From contig CM067358.1 of assembly GCA_034190875.2 (NCBI GenBank), positions 44,204,543 to 44,268,542 on the forward strand: DNA of 64,000 bases, given 5' to 3'. Positions 11,572-22,430 of this stretch are shown here, piece after piece. Position 1 is the first letter of the stretch, and every line of letters starts with the position of its first letter. The notes beneath the pieces were generated by a model, which made no database searches, was not told where the DNA came from, and was given only the letters and a program-made list of their open reading frames with translations. The DNA comes from Urechis unicinctus. Taxonomy: Eukaryota > Annelida > Polychaeta > Xenopneusta > Urechidae. Position numbers and translations under genes: made by a program.

Positions 11572-13875
11572 GTAACTGTCTTAGTGTTTCCTCATCTATT
11601 CTGAGATAATGACACCTTCCTTATCGGCTGTTAAGGGTGGTCAATGATGTGCGGCAGAATTATTGGCACAATTTGGCAATCTGGCAGGTCTATATTTATT
11701 TCACAAGACCCCTTACGCATTTCACTCAAAATTTGCTGTTGATTTGCGATGAATTATGTCATTTCTCCGCGGTAACAACTCCGGAATACAATGAACGAAG
11801 CAACCTTTAGTGGGGTAACATTTATAACTATCAATTCAGGCCAATAAGCTAAAGATTGAGCTGTTTTGAGGTGGAGCCAATAGCTAATGCAGTGCATTAC
11901 AATCTGCTTATGGGCCTATCTTTGTCATTTTGGCCGGTCACTTTGCTGATCTATGATACTTGGATTTGATTACAGCATATAAATTGTCGCATGAACACAG
12001 TTTTAACCAGTTGGATATTTTTTTGCTAAATATGAGCAATTCCAACTGCTAAAAAAGTTATTAAAGAGAATTAGATAACGATTGTCGCAACTGGTTATTC
12101 ACAATACCACACTAAACGCAAATGCAGTGTCATGATATACCGGTGTTAAACATCACCATAAACAACATTGGCGGGATGCTTTAGATGCTTGAGCACTACT
12201 CATTCAGTGTAATTACTTTTGACTGTCTAGTCGGGTACATATAGCTGAAAACATTGCTTGACAGTATTTATTGGTGTCATCATAGCGGAGCATTGATTAA
12301 CTCGAACTAGCTCAAAAATGTCGAATCTTATTAACAAGATGCATGCGTTCAGAATTCTTAATGGAGGAGGAAAATATTAAAGAGTATAACAATATTAGAT
12401 TGCGTTCGAACAGGCGTAGTATGCCTTACAATAACTTATTACTGAAGCTACACCTTATTGGTGTTTGTTATCTGCGTTGGTTCATGTCGCACAGTTTCTA
12501 CGCCTCATTAGTCTGATATATATAATTCATTGAATCATTATATCTCGCATAACCAAACTGTCCATATAAGCATGCATCGTTGTGACCCAGATAATAATAA
12601 TAAATGCCGTCAAGTGCCATTTGACTATCATTGCTTCACAGAATCATTAACTAATTAAGCATGATTTGGCTTTTATGTTGGGATATAATGACAACCACTT
12701 CTAATAATGAGAGACGGCAATGTGATTTGCTGTACCGCTATGGAGCAGTAGATATGTGGTCAACAAGTGTTCTTGATAGGAGCGGCTAAATTACTGATCT
12801 AACGACCCTTGATATATGTGAAGGTCATAGCACGTATGACGACAATACAGATAATGATTATGAAAGAAAGTAAAGACAACATGAACTTTATTGATAGATC
12901 ATCAATGGAAAAACCTTTTATGAGCACCGACCATATATAACAGCTAAAGATAAATCCCATACCGCGTTAAATGAGGCATTTGCTGGCCCCTTTCACACAC
13001 CAATTGATGTTACGCAAAATGTTGACTGTTAACGCAAATTGAATTGGTGGTATAAAACGGCCGTTGGATAAAACGCAACACTGTGCATTAATTTTCCGGG
13101 AATACTTTTGAGTTATATGGGTTCTTCATTCGATGGTCGGCATATATCAAATATCAATCCTGTATGGTTGCTTGATTGTTTCCCTTTGATCAAAATAACG
13201 ATGCACCTACTGGTTTGATTGGCATTATGTAAATTTGGTATGCAATCGACCAAACTGCTGATATATCCTTATCTGACCCCCGAGTTATGTAATTATTTGA
13301 CCACGAACATCGGAGCTCTATCAAGAAGCAACCTCTTTCCATTTATCTATTGACAATCGCATACAAGATATGTATAGCTTCGTAAACATGAGCGCTTAAT
13401 CTAGCTTTGCGTTTCGGCGACTGATGTTTCTGTTAAGTATTTCAAAAACCTTAAGTATAGACGTTTCTCGCTGAAAGGCCTACTTGATTAGATGACTGGA
13501 ATCCAATTAACTGCCTAAAGCTCAACGCGGAGTACTAGGTGATTATGTAACGGCTTATTCCAGATAGACACATCGCATTGACATACCGATGCAAATAACT
13601 GAGTAAATAATTGCTTATGGAATGGATGACAACTACATATTATACAGAGAACTGCTTAGGTGAGACAATTGAATGAAACGTGTAGACTCAATCATTATGT
13701 GATAGATATTCATAATGGCGATATATCAGGCTATTCAACTGCATAATATCGTGGCATCGTCATGCGACGGGGCGTTTATGCTATGATACGCTGACGTCAA
13801 TGCTAATACGATCGTTTCTAGCAGGTGAATGCATTGCGTTAGGGTTGTCATAAAGATGGTAATTCACCATCGCAG

Positions 13876-13991
13876 ATGTGTTCGAGACTGCCGCGGTAAT
13901 GGATGTCAAGTATGTCCGGAGAATTATGGTCGCACTCGATTTCGTAATCTACGTTCTCCCGACGCTTTCTGAAGCATCTTTCGCCAGAAAG
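13876..13991 (+). other. Weak exon candidate (116 nt)
   Basis: It is preceded by accatcgcag and followed by AAG|gtgaag. One frame is open through it (it begins ADVFETAAVMDVKYVRR) and continues to a stop at 14028-14030. Many codons end in G or C, unlike the surroundings. I do not recognise the peptide. It may be an exon, an old pseudogene or chance. Confidence 0.2.
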
Positions 13992-15099
13992 GTGAAGTTA
14001 ACCCCGTTGGCAATCAATACAATTAGATAAAGTCTGATTTAGACACAGTGAAAGGATATCATAATTGTAATAGACGGCCAAGTTGACCAAATACATGAAT
14101 GTATATTTATTGTATTATGAGGCAAGTCCGAACAAACTCAATACCCCAGGCGAGTTAAGTTTCAAGTCAACGGGTTATCATCGATGGTGTGTAAAAACCG
14201 GCAATTCTAATCAAACGAGTCGGTACATATTAAGTGCAGTCTATGTGAGATGGTGCATCAGTGACGTTAAATGATCAATGTCTTGGACGAAAAATAACGT
14301 ATGTAATATATCGTCTTATGTGACCATTACGAGGTCATAACTATTTAATGGTTTGATTAAACAGCTATAAAATGTTGGCTCTACATCGAAAATACTTTGA
14401 TTATAGGCCTGCATTATTGTGTTATGTTATAGCGGGCAGCTAATTGTGACGATTGCTGTCGAAATTAAAAGCCCAATTAGCATGTAAGACAAATCGCAAA
14501 CATATCTAAACGCTCTTTAATGCGATTATTGTTTGCACTGCTTACTCGATATTCATCGCTTTGAGAATAAGGGTGGATAAACATCAACCATCGTCACGAA
14601 GCCTTTTCCTCTACTGCTTAGACGAGTACAAGCGCACTAGGTGCATTTTCGTTACCTTCCATACCACATTCTATTGAATCCCTCAAAAAATTAAAGCATA
14701 ATGTGATGTACGGTTGATATTAATGCCGTTGCATTATAAATGATTAATAATTCATCTACCTGTATCAAAAATAATAGCTACGTTGCTGAATTCCATGACT
14801 GAGCTTTGCACCCATTGGATATTCTACAGTACTTTCGCTTAATTCGTCACCTTCATCCATGACGTATGTGATCAAAGCACAGTGTGCCAATAGCTGCATT
14901 CCTCATATTCAATGAATCAAGCCGCATGTTACAGAACAACCCTGAGATGTTACTTTCTACTTAAGTTGGCGATTGATATGCACTATATGACAACATGCAA
15001 ATAAACATCCACAGTCAGCTTGATTCAACCATACTTGTTTAATCACATACATCTCTCAGAAGCATGTTGTGTTGGCATCTGATTTCCAAATTATTACAG

Positions 15100-15138
15100 G
15101 CTGACAAGAATGCTATCGTCCGTACAGTAAGGCAACAG
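15100..15138 (+). other. Weak microexon candidate (39 nt)
   Basis: Acceptor-like aaattattacag and a strong donor CAG|gtgagt flank 39 bases that are open in one frame (13 codons). The splice sites are good but the stretch is too short to support a gene by itself. Confidence 0.15.
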
Positions 15139-15204
15139 GTGAGTGAGTTGTGCGTTCCATGGATTTATCTCTTCTTTCTTCTGTCAGACTTTGGCAAGAC
15201 ATTT

Positions 15205-18200
15205 TGGTCTGCACGATAGCAACTTTAAACTGTGGAACCAATTATGGAAAGCAGAAAATCTGTGACTTAGTCACGCTACTAGATTGCAATATAAGTTAAC
15301 ATTCAATTTGACCACCTAAAAGTAATTTGCAATGTAGGATACATTGCAGAAAAAAGTATCTACGAGGGCTGCTCAAGTTTTTAACTGTCTCCTAATCAAT
15401 TGGTCATGACATATGTCTTATGGCAACATTTGATAGTTGTAATTTTATAAAACTACAAAATGAAGTCGAATTTCTAGAGAAGGATTGATGCAACACTGGC
15501 AAGTCGATTTATTACAAAAACGCACCCATTCTGTATGGGGAATCTAGGTGCACATATATCCTTGTAGACTCGACTGGCTAGTGGTATGCATCATTTAATA
15601 AACCTATAAATCTTTCCATAGAAAAAAAGGAATACCAAACATATACCTTAGTGTTGACCAGTTAGAGCACGTAAATAGGAGTGTGTCTTATGTTGCTGTG
15701 ACACCAAAATGTCATTGTGGAAGCTTATCCATCTTAAGCAAGTATTCATCCAGGTATTTCAATCTCAAATTTTGCATCTGGTATTTATTGCATGGAAAGA
15801 AACTTGCAAATGTAAATGTATGCTTCAAGATTAGCAAGGTGCATTCTCATCGATCAATGGGTTGGCATTCCGAGTTTATGTGCTCGTTCTTAAACCAACT
15901 TACATCTCCATTTTCGATTGTATGACGCATGACATATTAGCTGCAAAGCTATTACTTCGATGTGCCCCAGTAAGCTGTGGCTTACATGGCTAATGTGTGT
16001 CGTTTGCATTTCTCCCAACCCAGCGAATACTGTCATAATTGGGTTAAGGAACGAGCAACTGCATAATAAATGCATCCAAAGCATGGTTTGCTTGATAATT
16101 TGTCGCCTGCTTTGACAGCTTAAAACTGACTGCACAACACCTGTTCAGGAATTACACAACTTTGCGTTCTCGACTCAATAGATAATATATGGTCTCCGCT
16201 ATAAGCTCTATTGACAGGGGATATTTACAATAGCTTGCGTCTAGAAAAGGGGCCAGTATAAACAAGTTTTTGTTAGATGGAGCATACCATATGTTTAGAG
16301 CAAGAGCTCAATTAGCCTCTGACAACTGGCTTCTTGGTATACGCCGACACTGATTATATTCAGCATGATGACAGTGCTTATCTGTTTGTAAACTCACCAC
16401 CTGATTAAGTCCTTCTTGCACCGCACAGATTATGCTCGCACCTGACCTCTCATTGAGTATCGATACAAGCCTCATATTTACAGACGTTCAGCTCTCTCTG
16501 TTTATAATGTTTCCTCATGCTTGATTATGGAACCTAGAAAAGATAGGATGTAAGTCATGACCATAGTACTAGAACAGCCAGATGGCCTAAACTATGTAAA
16601 CTACACTGGTATGTTATCAGCTGATTTCAAAATCGTTATTAGAACCTAATCGTTGCGATGAGTCAACTGAGCCATATGCCATGAACAGTTCTCTCACATA
16701 AAGATCAGGTTTTTACGTCTCAGAGTACCTCATATATAGGCTTTGAACCGATTTTGACGCAACTGATCTGTTATTGTTCGCTTCCACGCACGGGAATCCA
16801 AGTGGCAAAACGACATCCCGTTTTAAGGTCGAAAGGATGTTCAAAGTAAACCCTCCGAGGTGCAAATTATCCCATGAATAGCGTACTATCCTTAACATCG
16901 ATACGACCGTAGCAATACAAAAGCTACAGTGGTTATTGTTAGGAATACCAAATCTTGTTTACGTGTAATTTAACCTTTGGGCATCGACAAAATAACCTGT
17001 GATTAATCTGGTGCAAAAACGGACAATAATTTTTTGCATTATCCAGTTAGATTTACAAAGATACTGTACAATGATATCATTGTGTGTTCGACTACCGAGA
17101 TTACTGTGAACTATTAGACTTCTGCATGACATACTTGAATGTTAATTAAATGTTGCTTCGAAATGCACAATAACAGATTTGACCCAAACTAAACTATCTT
17201 GTCTCAGTTGACAATGTGCATGCTCAAGATTAAAGGCTTGTCTGCTTCGTTATGCTTTTTATATTGGGTTAATGCCGTGCCCTAATTTTCGAATTGATCT
17301 TTTTTATAATTGATTATGCGCAACGAATATCTGAATGAAAAGTGATCATAGCATGTTTTGGTTACTTGTAGAACCGTAATCAGGATATCATCAAAATTAG
17401 ACGTTTTTTCCCCTTGATATTGGCCTTGGATGCTATCTGAGTGTACTTCATTTGTATATATGCGTGCATCAGCAGCTGAACATCAGCGTTTTCATCAGCA
17501 CTAGAACATGAAACACGCGGTGCTTACATCTTCCTTCTCTTAGACTGCACCTGTAGTTCAGGTAATGCAATGCGGAATCGTGTGATGTATGCAGGATTAT
17601 CGGCACCAGATGGCATGCTGACATTACATTATCTTTTACAAAAGATCCTTATTATACCAAAAATGTCAACATAATGACTTATAGGAGATGTATGCTAAAT
17701 CCTGACATTTCAGTGCAGTGAAACAGCTCTCACAAAACATCAATCCAACAAAGCGCTTGTGGTTTAGAATCGATGCAGTCAGACCGATCAGCCATATATA
17801 ATGCTAATTAACAACGTCTAGCTTCTTGCAGTTCGTTTAAATAATTCTACATCCCCCCTTCACAACACTTGGCACGACAAACCCAACTTAACTACTACAT
17901 TTTAGCTACAGTCTGTAGTAAACTCAGGCCTGATTGAGAACTTAATTTGTCAGATAAATGTTAGAGAGATGAGTCGGATAAGAGGAATAGATTAGACCGT
18001 GAGCGATAGGTCTTGTTCTGGTATTATACAAAAGAGAAATAGCTGTACAGTAAAAACCTACATTAATCTGATAATCACTTGGTTGGTTGAGAAACTTTAA
18101 AATCGTGCTCTGTCCCTATGGCCATGCAGGGTTGCTGATACAATATCCCAGCATGTTTTTGTCGAGTGCTTACATTACTCATTTCATTGATCTGCTTCTG

Positions 18201-18335
18201 TGAAGTACTCGTTAATGAATCTATTATTTAGCCGAACGGTTGGGGTAATGAGCATCAAAAATAGATAAATAATTATTCACCGACCTGCATGCGCAAGCTG
18301 TAACTAAATGATTAACCATCCAACTTTGCCTGGTT
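15205..18335. repeat. Array unit A, left part (before LINE B)
   Basis: This segment is repeated, with divergence, in the later units. 15210-15840 matches 55215-55935, 15830-16130 matches 40740-41030, and 16675-17760 matches 56010-57270. For example, gcaatgtaggatacattgcag at 15331 pairs with the same stretch, one base changed, near 55332. Left of about 15205 the match to 55150-55210 stops, so this is the left border of the recognisable array. From about 17790 to 18335 I see no match. No conserved ORF is present. LINE B starts at the right end. Confidence 0.75.
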
Positions 18336-18340
18336 GATGT

Positions 18341-18497
18341 ATAAACAGATTCATTAATTATTCAGAAATAACCGATTTTTCGAATGTCTCAGAGCATGAA
18401 TGTCCTAATCAGTCGTATGATGTGTTCATAAATAAATTCAAATGTGCATTTGATCAAGCATTTCCGATTCTAGGGCAAAAAAAAAATCGCAAAAGTA
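18341..18497 (+). pseudogene. LINE B endonuclease-RT linker fragment
   Basis: Forward translation gives INRFINYSEITDFSNVSEHE and then CPNQSYDVFINKFKCAFDQA followed by FPILGQKKNRKS. This order (TDFSNV, ECPN.SY..F, FP) is that of the linker just before the WMTPGL block in CR1/jockey-like LINEs. The WMTPGL block itself is found 1.2 kb further right at 19723, beyond the inverted fragment. No endonuclease proper can be found to its left, so LINE B is 5'-truncated here. Confidence 0.75.
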
Positions 18498-18502
18498 TTA
18501 TG

Positions 18503-18552
18503 CAGTATGATACTAGTCCTCGGCAGTTTAAATTAAAGAACGATGTTCCATT
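18503..18552 (-). pseudogene. Start of LINE ORF2 (endonuclease N-terminus), truncated
   Basis: Reverse translation gives NGTSFFNLNCRGLVS. FFNLNCRGL resembles the beginning of the endonuclease domain in CR1/jockey-like LINEs, and it lies about 300 bases after the ORF1 stop, as in intact elements. The match stops at the TTATG border near 18502, where LINE B linker sequence resumes. Confidence 0.55.
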
Positions 18553-18857
18553 TTTGTGTGTTTCAGTTTGTTTCACAAAATCATCTGGTTCATAATACGT
18601 GCAATTTGAATGCTGAAGGTGTTCATGCAAAAATTCCAGTTCACCACTATCTCCAACTGGTTGACAGATGAGTTTGCTAAGTCCACCATTTGTAGCTGCT
18701 GATTTACCTTTTTGTGCGTTTTGTCGACGGTCATATTGTCGAGATCCTCTAGTAGTGTTTTACAGGGGAGGCTAGCTCGCAGAGCTGGTGACGATGATTT
18801 TGTCATCCCGAGGTTAATATCCCCTTGCAGGGGCACTGGTTGTTTTCAAGATATTGT

Positions 18858-19525
18858 CTATTTCAGCTGGTCAATTTCGTCAGGAGATGAAATCTTCTTG
18901 ATTGAGCTGTACTTAAGTTTCACAAAGCTATTTCCATCTCGAACCCAGTGTCATTTATTCTTTTTTCCTTTTTAAGGGATCTACAGCTTTGTGCCATTTC
19001 GTATCGTTTCTTGGTTAAATCGTCGTTGATGTAGATGCCTGTTCCTCTCAGACGATATCTGTTTTTCATTATGGATGCCTTGATGATGTAGCTTATGAAT
19101 TTGACCAATATCTGTCTCTTTCGTCCACCCGATTGAATTTTCCCACCTGGGTGAAATCTGTCAATGTTGTTGGTGGTGTCGACATCGAACTTGTCTTTTA
19201 TGGAAGAACAGACATCTGCGTCTTCTTCCAGACCCGTTATACGAACACTATTGCGTCTTCCATACTGCTCATGGTCGTCAAGCCTGTTTTCAAGGTTGTT
19301 GACTTGGTCTTTAAGTTGTTTAATTTCGACGTCCTTTTCATTTAAAAGATCAAAAAAATGCTTCTTCAGCGAAGCGTTTTGAGCCTTAAACAAAGTTATT
19401 AATAGCTCAGCTGTGACCGATGAACCGGTTAAATTCTTCAGGGCTTCGTCCAGTGGGTCAGCCGATGACACAGCTTGCTGACTGGGCGTGGCCTGCCCTT
19501 TCTGATTCCCCTTTCCTTTGACCAT
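18858..19525 (-). pseudogene. LINE ORF1: coiled-coil RNA-binding protein, frameshifted
   Basis: ORF1 proteins of LINEs bind element RNA and act as chaperones. The ATG at 19525 opens a Lys/Gly/Gln-rich N-terminus. A coiled coil with heptads follows (about residues 60-90, KDVEIKQLKDQVNNLENRLD), then EQYGRRNSVRITGLEE, a block typical of LINE ORF1 and similar proteins, then a basic RRM/C-terminal-like part (RYRLRGTGIYINDDLTKKR). The frame runs to 18920, but the expected ending WVRDGNSFVKLKYSS is in another frame after a one-base loss at 18947, and stops at 18858-18860. Total length would be about 222 residues. It stands alone here, cut off from its reverse transcriptase. Confidence 0.8.
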
Positions 19526-19718
19526 CTTTAAACTAAGATCCTATTCCTCTCCAGATCCTCTGTTTAATCCGTACTTGATTTGTCGTACGTATGGCCCCAG
19601 GATGTTTATGAATCTTGTTGACCACTTTCGTGTCGATTTCAAGTGCCCCATACAGGGGATATTATCGCTTTTTACGAGAGACAAAAAACTGCCTTCGCTA
19701 TTCAGACGAGACGTTATG

Positions 19719-20850
19719 AATGGCGTGGATGACTCCTGGTTTGATAGCTTCAACTAAAACTAAATTAAAATTATATAGGAAATACAAGCAAAACCCGTCA
19801 CAGCGCAATACACAGAAATACAAAATATATAATAGCCTTCTTAACAAGGTTAAACGTAAGCTCAAGTGTAATTACTATTCTGAAATGATAGAAAAATACA
19901 AAACGAACACCAAGTCTTTGTGGTCAGTACTAAACAAAACATATGAAAAGCACATAGCAAACAAAAAATGCCCAATGGTTTTAAAATTGATGGCGAACAA
20001 ATATCAGATAAAAGTATAATTGCCAATAATTTCAACAATTACTTTACCAATACATGTAAAACAATATCTGAAAGCTTACCCTTACCTAATGAACACTTCA
20101 CATCCTATTTGCCAAGTCAACTGCCACACTCGATGTACCTTGAAGAAGTAACTGAAAATGAAGTTGCAGCTGTAGTTAATAACCAAAAACCGAAAACAAG
20201 TTATGGCCACGACGAAATCAGTACTAAAACTATAAAATAAACCCTTCCAATAATATTGACTCCTCTAGCACATATATGTAATGTATCGATGAAAACAGGA
20301 ATCTTCCCCGACCAACTAAAAATATCAAAAATTATACCCGTACATAAATCCGATGACGACTGCGTCTTTAATAACTATAGACCTATAAGTTTGCTACCAA
20401 GTTTTTCGAAAGTAAGTGAAAAAATTATGTATAACAGAACCATGTCCTTCCTGATTAAATTTAAACTTCTATATAAGCACCAATATGGATTTTAAAAAAA
20501 CAACAAAACTATTCATCCAATATTGCATTTGCTCAATTACTGCGCAGACGCCAACAATAAATCACCCAATGAATATGTACTCCCAGTATTTTGCGACCTC
20601 TCTAAAGCTTTCGATATAATAAACCATGAAACACTTCTAAATGTATTCGCTTGGAATAAGAGGTCTCGCACATAAATGGTTTTCAAGTTATTTACGACTT
20701 CGTAAACAATATACACAAATACAAAACATTAAATCATCTGTATCCGATGTAGCTATAGGAGTCCCTCAGGGTACCATTTTAGGGCCTCTGTTGTTTTTAC
20801 TTTACGTCAATGACATTTCCAATGCCTGTAATGAAACAGTTCTCTCCTAT
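19719..20850 (+). pseudogene. LINE B reverse transcriptase, N-terminal half
   Basis: Starting at WMTPGLIAS (19726), the chain continues through a Lys-rich linker to 19962. A missing A in the run 19963-19968 then shifts the frame to MPNGFKIDGEQISD. Following blocks are FNNYFTN, TPLAHICN (after a stop at 20238), NNYRPISLLP, QYGF (stop at 20493), FCDLSKAFD (catalytic Asp codon 20595-20597), a further shift near 20640, then GIRGLAHKWFSSYL and GVPQGTILGPLLFLLYVND. The sequence ends at VLSY, where the YADD motif should come, because the 4.36-kb element starts at 20851. Stops and shifts show that LINE B is no longer active. Confidence 0.88.
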
Positions 20851-21013
20851 TAAACCAGGAGCCCATGGAGTTTTGTTTAGCATTGCAAGTACAAAAGGTT
20901 TGAGGCATGCAACATGTTGATTAGGGTCAATGTACAATCAAATGGCCATTCTTAAGTTTCCACGCCTGTACCAACTCTAGGGGGAGCCACTCAAAATATC
21001 CCAAATTTAGATT

Positions 21014-21565
21014 TAATTAGCATAACTGAGTACATGTATGAAACCAATGATAAAATGTTCATTTTTAGGGTCTAAATAAAGATCCATCTTTCTTAACCCT
21101 CAACTCCTGTACTTAATCCATTTAAGAAAGCCACTAATTAGCGCTAATTAGCAATTTAATTAGCATAATTGAGTACATCAACGAAACCTTCGCTAATGGA
21201 TTTGGTAGGTTCACCCAACTAAGAAAAGTGGATTCTTAAGTGCCAAAACCTGTACCGTGACCCCTTAAGAAGGGGTCAAAGGTCAGGGTCAGTTCAACCA
21301 GGGCTATAATTAGCATAACTGAGTACATGTATGAAACCAATGCTGAAATGTTCATTTTTAGGTTGTAAATGAAGATCCATCTTTCTTAACCTGCAACTCC
21401 TGTACTTAATCCATTTAAGAAAGCCACTAATTAGCGCTAATTAGCAATTTAATTAGCATAATTGAGTACATCAACGAAACCTTCGCTAATGGATTTGGTA
21501 GGTTCACCCAACTAAGAAAAGTGGATTCTTAAGTGCCAAAACCTGTACCGTGACCCCTTAAGAAG
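21014..21565 (+). repeat. Tandem 293-bp subrepeats inside the left arm
   Basis: taattagcataactgag starts at 21014 and again at 21307, giving a period of 293 bp. The two units differ in a few places (gataaaatg against gctgaaatg). The same pair exists in the right arm, so the element carries four copies. Subrepeats of this kind are known as transposase binding arrays in other DNA transposons; that role is inferred here. Confidence 0.88.
21134..21151. promoter_or_regulatory. Perfect 18-bp palindrome, one of four
   Basis: ctaattagcgctaattag reads the same on both strands. Identical copies lie at 21427-21444, 24616-24633 and 24909-24926, one in each subrepeat. Perfect conservation and symmetrical placement fit a binding site for a dimeric protein encoded by the element or host; this is inference. 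Confidence 0.5.
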
Positions 21566-21750
21566 TCTTTAGATCCCCATCTGTACATTGTAAACCTATG
21601 GATATGAATCATACTTGTAGGCCTACATGTGGCTTCATCATAAATCAGAACTTTGCACACTTGGTACAAGCAGTTTTTATCCCTTGGTATTACTCATCGC
21701 ATTCTCAATAAAGGAAAAACCTGTGATTAGTTAACAGGGTGAGATTTGAG

Positions 21751-22131
21751 ATGGATAAAGAATCTGAATCAAAAGACAAACTCTTCAACATCAACACAGG
21801 GAAGGCCACCAGCCATGAGATCAGTGAAAGTCTGTTGAAAATACCAGAGACCGGTCAGGCACGACATCAAGATTTCCTGGACACCTGCATAGCTGACGCA
21901 AAGAGATTTGAAGAGAAGATAACCAAGGCAAAACTTAAGACCTTTACCGATGATAGTGCAAGAAACCATAAAGCAGAGGACGAACGAATAACAGAACTCA
22001 AGGGTACAAGAGATCTAATGGGCCGCCTCGTAATACTTGCAACGAAACGGAATCTGGACTTGCCTTTCATTTTTGAATTCCCACTCACTCCAGTCCCTTT
22101 GTCCATGTGTAGCACAGATGGGACAATGGCG
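21751..22131 (+). CDS. FEN1-like element protein, N-terminal part
   Basis: The first ATG of the open frame is at 21751; the frame is open a little further upstream (to GTG at 21739), and the region before it could hold an intron or leader. About 127 residues precede the first frameshift. They form a mostly charged helical region with the block TGKATSHEISESLLKI, then RDLMGRLVILATKRNLDL, then PLTPVPLSMCSTDGTMAK. The RDL..RL and PL.PVP..L...DG blocks recur, to my knowledge, in a large family of uncharacterised animal proteins that share the downstream nuclease-like part. The frame then breaks at a run of five A (22132-22136), where one extra A seems present. Confidence 0.75.
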
Positions 22132-22430
22132 AAAAACCGACAAGAGTGCCCTCTTCAACCTGCTTGAGTCGAAGGTTCATGGAGATGCCAGTCCTGGATT
22201 GACCAGAGCCTGCATTATTGATGGCCAATTCCTCCTTCATACACTTCCTCCGAATCTACCAGCTACCTATGGAGGCCTCGCAAGAAGTATTTTAATCCAG
22301 ACAGTTGCGTTGTGCAAAAAAGAAGTCCATCTTATCTTTGATGATTACCCTCAGCCATCCCTAAAAGACACAGAAAGAGGAAGGAGGGGCATAGATGAAC
22401 GGGAGTTCGCCATTACTGGTCCTGAACAAA
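22132..22430 (+). CDS. FEN1-like element protein, XPG-N-like middle part
   Basis: This part is read in the second frame, between two homopolymer frameshifts that cancel each other. It contains TRACIIDGQFLL, whose Asp (codon 22220-22222, about residue 157) stands where FEN1/XPG nucleases have the first metal-binding Asp, and HLIFDDYPQPSLKDTERGRR (Asp at about 197), resembling the VFDG..P.LK block with its following Arg/Lys-rich helix. Spacing of about 40 residues between these blocks also fits the XPG-N region. The frame leaves at 22428-22431, where one A seems missing (QKRPKDMDK after correction). The nuclease reading is my inference from motif order, not from a database match. Confidence 0.65.

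Larger units (their letters stand above)
2625..15205. other. Unassigned intergenic or intronic DNA
   Basis: This stretch of about 12.6 kb contains no gene or transposon that I can recognise. It is about 60% AT with no long ORF beyond chance; open frames of 60-105 codons occur on both strands but lack familiar motifs. Three short stretches are flanked by good splice consensus and open in at least one frame (11499-11571, 13876-13991, 15100-15138). Two of them (11499-11571 and 13876-13991) are more GC-rich than their surroundings. They might be exons of an unrecognised + strand gene, but such sets also arise by chance in this composition. Apart from a 25-bp tandem duplication and one small hairpin I see no repeat structure. 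Clear similarity to the large array begins only at about 15205. Confidence 0.6.
18503..19713 (-). mobile_element. Inverted 5' fragment of a LINE (ORF1 plus start of ORF2)
   Basis: About 1.2 kb on the - strand holds a LINE 5' region: a short leader, an ORF1 (19525 to 18858) and the first residues of an endonuclease ORF. It splits the LINE B linker exactly between adjacent family blocks, and TTATG occurs at both edges (18498-18502 and 19714-19718), consistent with a 5-bp target duplication. LINE insertions normally keep the 3' end, so a piece with only the 5' end is unusual. The fragment may come from the same family as LINE B. Confidence 0.65.
20851..21565 (+). repeat. Left terminal inverted repeat (715 bp)
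   Basis: It is the inverted complement of 24495-25209. The outer ~165 bases (ccaggagcccatgg onward) are single copy. The inner part consists of a 293-bp unit (21014-21306) followed by a second, shortened copy (21307-21565). Each unit contains AATTAGCATAACTGAGTAC, a perfect 18-bp palindrome and the gaccccttaagaag end. Confidence 0.93.
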
